From Treponema bryantii (GTDB taxonomy: Bacteria; Spirochaetota; Spirochaetia; Treponematales; Treponemataceae): a stretch of DNA of 64,000 nt. The notes below the pieces were generated by a model. It made no database searches. It saw only the letters and a program-made list of their open reading frames with translations, and was not told the origin of the DNA. The stretch lies in assembly GCF_900111035.1 (NCBI RefSeq), contig NZ_FOFU01000009.1, forward strand, positions 62,001 through 126,000. Direction: 5' to 3'. Below, in pieces: positions 60,058-64,000 of this stretch; the stretch's first letter is position 1; every line of letters starts with the position of its first letter. The translations under genes and the position numbers were made by a program.

Positions 60058-61107
60058 TTAGAAATCGTCTAAATCACCGTCAGCCTCAGTGGCGTTTATC
60101 TGTTTTTTGAGGCGAAGTGCCTGTTTTATCTCATAACGGATATCAGACAATCCTTTTTCTACTCTACTGTCAGGATGTGCTTCGTATACTTCCATCATCA
60201 TCTTCTCTGACTTTGAAAGATTTCCAAGTGCTTCCTGAAGAATTGCAGCATTATAGCCTGCTTCTACTAGACCTGTTTCCTCATAAATCTTAGAGTACTC
60301 CTCAGATGCCTTTGCAATTAATTTTGAGTTTTCTGCCATTTCATCTACAGTTTTCATACGCTGCTTAAGAGCCTTATCCTTGGTTTTAGGTTCAAGCAGT
60401 TTTATAGACTTTACAACAGCATATGGTTGAAGTTCTCTAAGTATCTGAGAAGCATACTTCTTAAGATCATCATCTATCAGATAATAACTTGCCGGAAGTT
60501 CGCTTTTAGATTCATATTTTGAAGAGACATTATCAATAATAAATGAATTAACTGCAATAACTTTATTTGTTGAGCTGTCTATAATTGTATATCTGAACTT
60601 AAATTTAACTTCCTTTTTCCAGTAAGTTACAATCTGATATTCAGCTTTCTGATCACCTTTTGCAGCCTTTACCATTTTTTTCTCTTCAGAACGTTTATTG
60701 TTTACATCAAAATAAACTACTTCACCTGTAAGATATACATCTGCAGGATTCAACGTTCCTTTTCTAAGAGAAGCTTCTACAGAATCAGAGCTAACAAGTT
60801 TAATGTACGGAGAAGAAAGTAGCCCACGTTCTATCTGACTTCTGAGTGTATCAATTGCAAGCTGTTCATCTTTGTCTTCAATATCAAAAAGCTGATAGAA
60901 AGTACTGATTACAATTTTCTTTCCAATAGACATATCATCTGTTCTTACATAGTGAGAAGGTGTAAAAGGTAAGACAGCAATTGTACGGGCACCATTTAAG
61001 TCCAGCTCAGCGGGTCGAGTAAGGTTAACTTTTACTGTTGTTGCACATGATGCCAAAGTAAAAACCAAAACAGAAATTAAAAGAAATCGAATTCGACTTG
61101 TTTTCAT
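60058..61107 (-). CDS. CsgG/LpoB-like lipoprotein
   Basis: 349 residues from ATG 61105-61107, chosen because AGGAG lies 5 nt before it; the upstream frame has no SD. Signal ends FTLASC (Cys20). ARTIAVLPFTPSHYVRTDD followed by LAIDTLRSQIERGLLSSPYI and DVYLTGEVVYFDV resemble the CsgG/LpoB-type fold of outer-membrane lipoproteins. A helical C-terminal part (SEEYSKIYEETGLVEAGYNA-like: EYSKIYEETGLVEAGYNAAI) looks TPR-like. It may support envelope biogenesis. Possible extended -10 TGTTATAAT at 61127-61135 on minus. Confidence 0.75.
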   Translation of the reverse strand: MKTSRIRFLLISVLVFTLASCATTVKVNLTRPAELDLNGARTIAVLPFTPSHYVRTDDMSIGKKIVISTFYQLFDIEDKDEQLAIDTLRSQIERGLLSSPYIKLVSSDSVEASLRKGTLNPADVYLTGEVVYFDVNNKRSEEKKMVKAAKGDQKAEYQIVTYWKKEVKFKFRYTIIDSSTNKVIAVNSFIIDNVSSKYESKSELPASYYLIDDDLKKYASQILRELQPYAVVKSIKLLEPKTKDKALKQRMKTVDEMAENSKLIAKASEEYSKIYEETGLVEAGYNAAILQEALGNLSKSEKMMMEVYEAHPDSRVEKGLSDIRYEIKQALRLKKQINATEADGDLDDF

Positions 61108-61215
61108 ATATACTCCTATTAACAATATTATAACACTTCTATTGAATAAAATATGTACTAAATATATAATAATTCAATTTTTTAAATATCTTCTTATTAT
61201 AAGGGGGATTTATAT

Positions 61216-62463
61216 ATGAATTCAACACTTCCAAACACCGAAATCATTTTGCACATTCTTCTTTCGGTAGGTATTATTGTAATTGTAGCCAAATATTTTG
61301 GCGTTCTTGCAAAGAAAATCGGTATACCTCAGGTAGCCGGTATGATTGTTGCAGGTCTCATTCTTCGCTTTATTCCTTTCTTTAGAAATTTCGGCAAGAC
61401 AGATCCAAATGTAATCTATAATGAAACTAACCAGTTTATTTCCTATATGTCTGAAATTGGTGTTATTCTGATCATGTTCTCTGCAGGTCTCGGAACTAAC
61501 ATCAAATCTCTTGTAAAGTCTGGTTTTAAAGCAACTCTGATTGCTATCTGTGGTGTATTTGTTCCACTCATCATGGGAACTGTTATGTCGATGTTCTTCT
61601 TTGGTTTTGACAGCTGGGGAAGCCTTAACTTTTTCAAGAGCGTATTTATCGGAACAATCCTTACAGCAACATCAGTTAGTATTACAGTTGCAGTTTTAAA
61701 GGAACTTGGAAAAATCAAGAGTGATGTTGGTCAGACAATTGTAAGTGCCGCTATTATTGATGATGTAATCGGTATTATCGTACTTACAATTGTACTTGGT
61801 GTAAGTTCAGGAAAAGGCGGATATCTTGGAATCATCCTAAAGACCCTCGCCTTCTTTGTATGTGCAATTGTTGCTGGTTTTATTGTATACAGACTTTTCC
61901 GCTGGTATGACAAACGACATCCCCGCTCACGCCGTATCCCGATTTACGCTCTTGGTATTGCTCTGATTTTTGCTTTCTGTGCAGAACACTTTTTTGGAAT
62001 TGCAGATATCACAGGTGCATATATTGCAGGTATTGTATTCTGCAGTCTTAGTGATGCTTCTTACATGGAATCAAAAATCGATATTAATGCTTACATGATT
62101 TTCAGCCCTATTTTCTTTGCGAGCATAGGTCTTAAAACAGATCTTTCTGGAATGAACCTTAGTCTTTTATGGTTCTCTATCGCATTTGTAATTGTAGGCT
62201 GTCTTTCAAAAATTATCGGCTGTGGTGGAATTTCAAAACTTCTAGGTTTCAACTGGAAAGAATGTCTTCAGATTGGAGAAGGAATGATGGTTCGTGGTGA
62301 AGTTGCACTTATCGTAGCTACAAAAGGACTTTCAGCAGGACTCGTAGATTCAAAATATTTTACATCCGTAATCCTGCTGATTATCGTTTCTTCAATGGTA
62401 GTGCCTATTTTACTTAAACGTTCATTCTCTGAAAAAACTGAAGTTTCAGAAATTACAGGATAG
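61216..62463 (+). CDS. CPA2-type cation/proton antiporter
   Basis: 415 residues with about 12 membrane helices and no C-terminal nucleotide-binding domain. Family features: GVLAKKIGIPQVAGMIVAGL, GVILIMFSAGLGTNIKSL, GTILTATSVSITVAVLKELG and the conserved Asp pair in SAAIIDDVIGIIVL, then IAGIVFCSL, ASIGLKTDLS and MMVRGEVALIVATKGLSAGL. It should exchange Na+ or K+ for H+ across the inner membrane. SD AAGGGGG 8 nt before the ATG. It ends by overlapping a convergent HAD gene by 11 bp. Confidence 0.92.
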   Translation: MNSTLPNTEIILHILLSVGIIVIVAKYFGVLAKKIGIPQVAGMIVAGLILRFIPFFRNFGKTDPNVIYNETNQFISYMSEIGVILIMFSAGLGTNIKSLVKSGFKATLIAICGVFVPLIMGTVMSMFFFGFDSWGSLNFFKSVFIGTILTATSVSITVAVLKELGKIKSDVGQTIVSAAIIDDVIGIIVLTIVLGVSSGKGGYLGIILKTLAFFVCAIVAGFIVYRLFRWYDKRHPRSRRIPIYALGIALIFAFCAEHFFGIADITGAYIAGIVFCSLSDASYMESKIDINAYMIFSPIFFASIGLKTDLSGMNLSLLWFSIAFVIVGCLSKIIGCGGISKLLGFNWKECLQIGEGMMVRGEVALIVATKGLSAGLVDSKYFTSVILLIIVSSMVVPILLKRSFSEKTEVSEITG

Positions 62464-63088
62464 ACTCTAATTCAGAGAAACTTTCAATCTTTTTAAAGTA
62501 ATCATCTGTTTCTGGGCGGCCAAAACCATAGGCAGCCCAGATAAACGGAACACCAGCCTGTTTACAGGCATCATAATCACCTTGTGTATCTCCAACATAA
62601 ACCGGATTTTTAAGACCGTTACGACTTACAACAAGTTTTATATTTTCTGCCTTTGATTTTCCTGTATTACCAAAACATTCAATATCTTTAATCAGATTTG
62701 TAATTCCGTTTTTTTTCATTACAAGTTCGATATATCCACTCTGACAATTACTTACTATAAAGAGAGGGATTTTTTCATAAAGCCGATTTAAGGTTTGAAG
62801 TACACCTTCGTAAGTTATATCAACAGTATTTTCCAGAAGAGCTTTCTGCTCTCCTACACAGCATTTTTTCATAAGCTCTTTTTTATCTGCTTCAGAAAGA
62901 ACACCAAAAAGATTGTCAGCAATAACATCCATTGTTTTGCCAAACTGGCCTTTGAGAATATCAGCAGTTACATGAGGTACCTGAGGAAAACTATCGTCTA
63001 TTGTTTTATTCCAGGCTTCAGCTACAATTCCGGTTGTATTCCAGATTGTGCCATCAACATCAAGGATAAGTCCATCAAATTTATTCAT
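62453..63088 (-). CDS. HAD-family hydrolase (phosphoglycolate phosphatase-like)
   Basis: 211 residues. Motif I GLILDVDGTIWNT has the DxD nucleophile pair; motif II lies in PLFIVSNCQSGYIELV, the Lys of motif III in CFGNTGKSKAENIKLV, and motif IV in PVYVGDTQGDYDACKQAGVP. A four-helix cap follows motif I. This is the subfamily IA pattern of phosphoglycolate or beta-phosphoglucomutase-like enzymes; the substrate is unknown. A 20-bp palindrome (63089-63108) touches its start codon and may regulate it. Convergent with the antiporter (11-bp overlap). Confidence 0.9.
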   Translation of the reverse strand: MNKFDGLILDVDGTIWNTTGIVAEAWNKTIDDSFPQVPHVTADILKGQFGKTMDVIADNLFGVLSEADKKELMKKCCVGEQKALLENTVDITYEGVLQTLNRLYEKIPLFIVSNCQSGYIELVMKKNGITNLIKDIECFGNTGKSKAENIKLVVSRNGLKNPVYVGDTQGDYDACKQAGVPFIWAAYGFGRPETDDYFKKIESFSELESIL

Positions 63089-63108
63089 AATGTATCAATT
63101 TATACATT
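63089..63108. promoter_or_regulatory. Operator-like palindrome upstream of the 63088 HAD gene
   Basis: AATGTAT-caattt-ATACATT, perfect 7-6-7 inverted repeat directly adjacent to the ATG. No SD is visible in front of this gene. Repressor binding or an mRNA hairpin at the start are both possible. Confidence 0.45.
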
Positions 63109-63139
63109 AAAATCTGGAATGAGACAACCGTTTTTGCTT

Positions 63140-64000
63140 TTAATCTTTTATCTTGTTATTTAATAAATCAAGCTCAGTTTTTACATCTGCCCCATTCCAT
63201 ATATTGGCAAGAGTTGTAGAAGTCTCAGTCCAGAATTTACCCATTACAGGAATTGAAGGCATAGGGAAAGCATAATCAAGCTGATGCAGGAAGCCCGGCA
63301 TATACTTACTGTCTACAGTAGTATTGATTGAAGGCATTGCTCCTGTATACAGGAATCTGAACTGCTGCATTTCAGGAGAAAGCAAATACTCAGCAAATTC
63401 AGCAGCTTCTTTCGGATGCTTTGAACAGGCAGTAACAAACATTCCTCTGGTTCCACTAAAAGAAGCTGCAGGCTTATTCTCGCCTGGAAGCGAAGGAATT
63501 GCAGCAACATTAAAATCTATACCGGCACGTTCAAAAGGTTTTACATTCCATAAGCCAGTAATAAACATAGCCGCATTTCCAGATGCAAATAAACCTTCAC
63601 AAGCAGCAGTACTTAATTCAAGATCCTGAAGTCCTAAATCTTTATTCAGGCTCTGGAAAAACGTCATACCTCTTACAGCTTCAGCTGTATTCATACAAGG
63701 ATTTCTGGCATCGGTTCCGCTTTCACCGTACAAACGGTTTCCACCGGATGTTGCAAAAAGAATTGAGTAATAAGCGTTTGTAACATCCATTACAAAGCCA
63801 TATTTACCAGGATGTGTTGAATTAAATTGCTGCACCCATTTTACAAGCTCTTCCCAGGTCTTTGGAACTTCATTCTCAGTTATCAAACGTTTATTATAGA
63901 AAAGAGCATAAGTTTCAGCACTAACCGGATATCCATACATAGTATTATTGTATGTAAGCGCTTTTGCACAGGAAGCAAGAACCTGTTTAGAAATCTTATC
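63140..64000 (-). CDS. Sugar-type ABC transporter substrate-binding protein, 5' part outside window
   Basis: 286 C-terminal residues are visible; the N-terminus and signal lie beyond the window. Family 1 (MalE-like) binding protein: MYGYPVSAETYALFYNKRLI, EVPKTWEELVKWVQQFN, GLFASGNAAMFITGLWNVKP, FVTACSKHPKEAAEFAEYLL and MPSINTTVDSKYMPGF. Typically binds maltodextrins or other oligosaccharides in the periplasm or as a lipoprotein. It lies upstream of the HAD gene on the same strand, 51 bp away; the permeases are probably outside the window. Confidence 0.92.
   Translation of the reverse strand, partial: DKISKQVLASCAKALTYNNTMYGYPVSAETYALFYNKRLITENEVPKTWEELVKWVQQFNSTHPGKYGFVMDVTNAYYSILFATSGGNRLYGESGTDARNPCMNTAEAVRGMTFFQSLNKDLGLQDLELSTAACEGLFASGNAAMFITGLWNVKPFERAGIDFNVAAIPSLPGENKPAASFSGTRGMFVTACSKHPKEAAEFAEYLLSPEMQQFRFLYTGAMPSINTTVDSKYMPGFLHQLDYAFPMPSIPVMGKFWTETSTTLANIWNGADVKTELDLLNNKIKD

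Noticed and set aside
61108-61125. Upstream start for the CsgG/LpoB-like lipoprotein
   Set aside because: No SD precedes it, while AGGAG is correctly spaced for the ATG at 61107, which also gives a cleaner lipoprotein signal.

Overview
The window looks like chromosomal DNA of a spirochaete, most likely a host- or rumen-associated Treponema. The pointers are low-to-moderate GC, flagellar hook genes, many lipoproteins with relaxed spirochaetal lipoboxes, an unusually large signal peptidase I, a short SMC, a stand-alone sialic-acid-synthase-like protein and the gene sets around them. The species cannot be named from the sequence alone. There is no prophage, transposase, CRISPR array or rRNA. Mobile-looking DNA is limited to short dispersed palindromic elements.

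Layout. 1-1733: minus-strand flagellar genes flgK (cut by the window edge) and flgN. 2131-9936: a tight six-gene plus-strand operon with a SUMF1-like sensor-type protein, a lipoprotein and a complete peptide-type ABC importer whose two ATPases are fused. 10012-10330: tRNA-Arg, His and Lys on minus, each followed by its own intrinsic terminator. Next come a membrane adenylate cyclase (minus), tRNA-Leu, two identical tRNA-Gly, and tig, clpP, clpX, a DEAD-box-like helicase and a glycosyltransferase (plus). 18487-26276: smc, a small membrane protein, an acidic TPR lipoprotein, a SIMPL lipoprotein, serS and an AI-2E-type permease. 26273-27884: two minus-strand genes of unknown function. After tRNA-Val, 28231-36053 holds an alpha-2-macroglobulin lipoprotein and PBP1C, followed by two paralogous SH3-like envelope proteins. 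37928-42971 (minus) is the rimP-nusA-infB-rbfA operon. 43228-45214 (minus) holds a collagen-like/DUF6273-type lipoprotein and a small gene. Then hisS and coaX (plus), and a five-gene minus operon (lipoprotein, membrane protein, Nudix, SH3 lipoprotein, spsE/neuB). The right end carries secA, lepB, tatD, a 72-aa protein, miaA, rlmI, two HAD phosphatases, a CsgG/LpoB-like lipoprotein, a cation/proton antiporter and a truncated sugar-binding protein.

Themes. Much of the window concerns protein biogenesis and quality control (tig, clpPX, secA, lepB, tRNA synthetases, rimP-nusA-infB-rbfA) and the envelope (A2M/PBP1C, lipoproteins, importers). The signals that most deserve follow-up are regulatory or structural. 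First, several genes without a Shine-Dalgarno sequence have a -10 hexamer only 6-7 nt before the ATG, which suggests leaderless mRNAs; rlmI and its divergent HAD neighbour even have interleaved promoters. Second, a consensus promoter followed by a strong intrinsic terminator lies in the rimP-nusA leader, an attenuator layout that NusA could regulate. Third, REP-like palindromes are built from the same modules in opposite arrangements, and two repeat families supply the C-terminal codons and stop of spsE and miaA. Fourth, there is an SMC with no recognisable hinge and a NusA with a C-terminal zinc ribbon.
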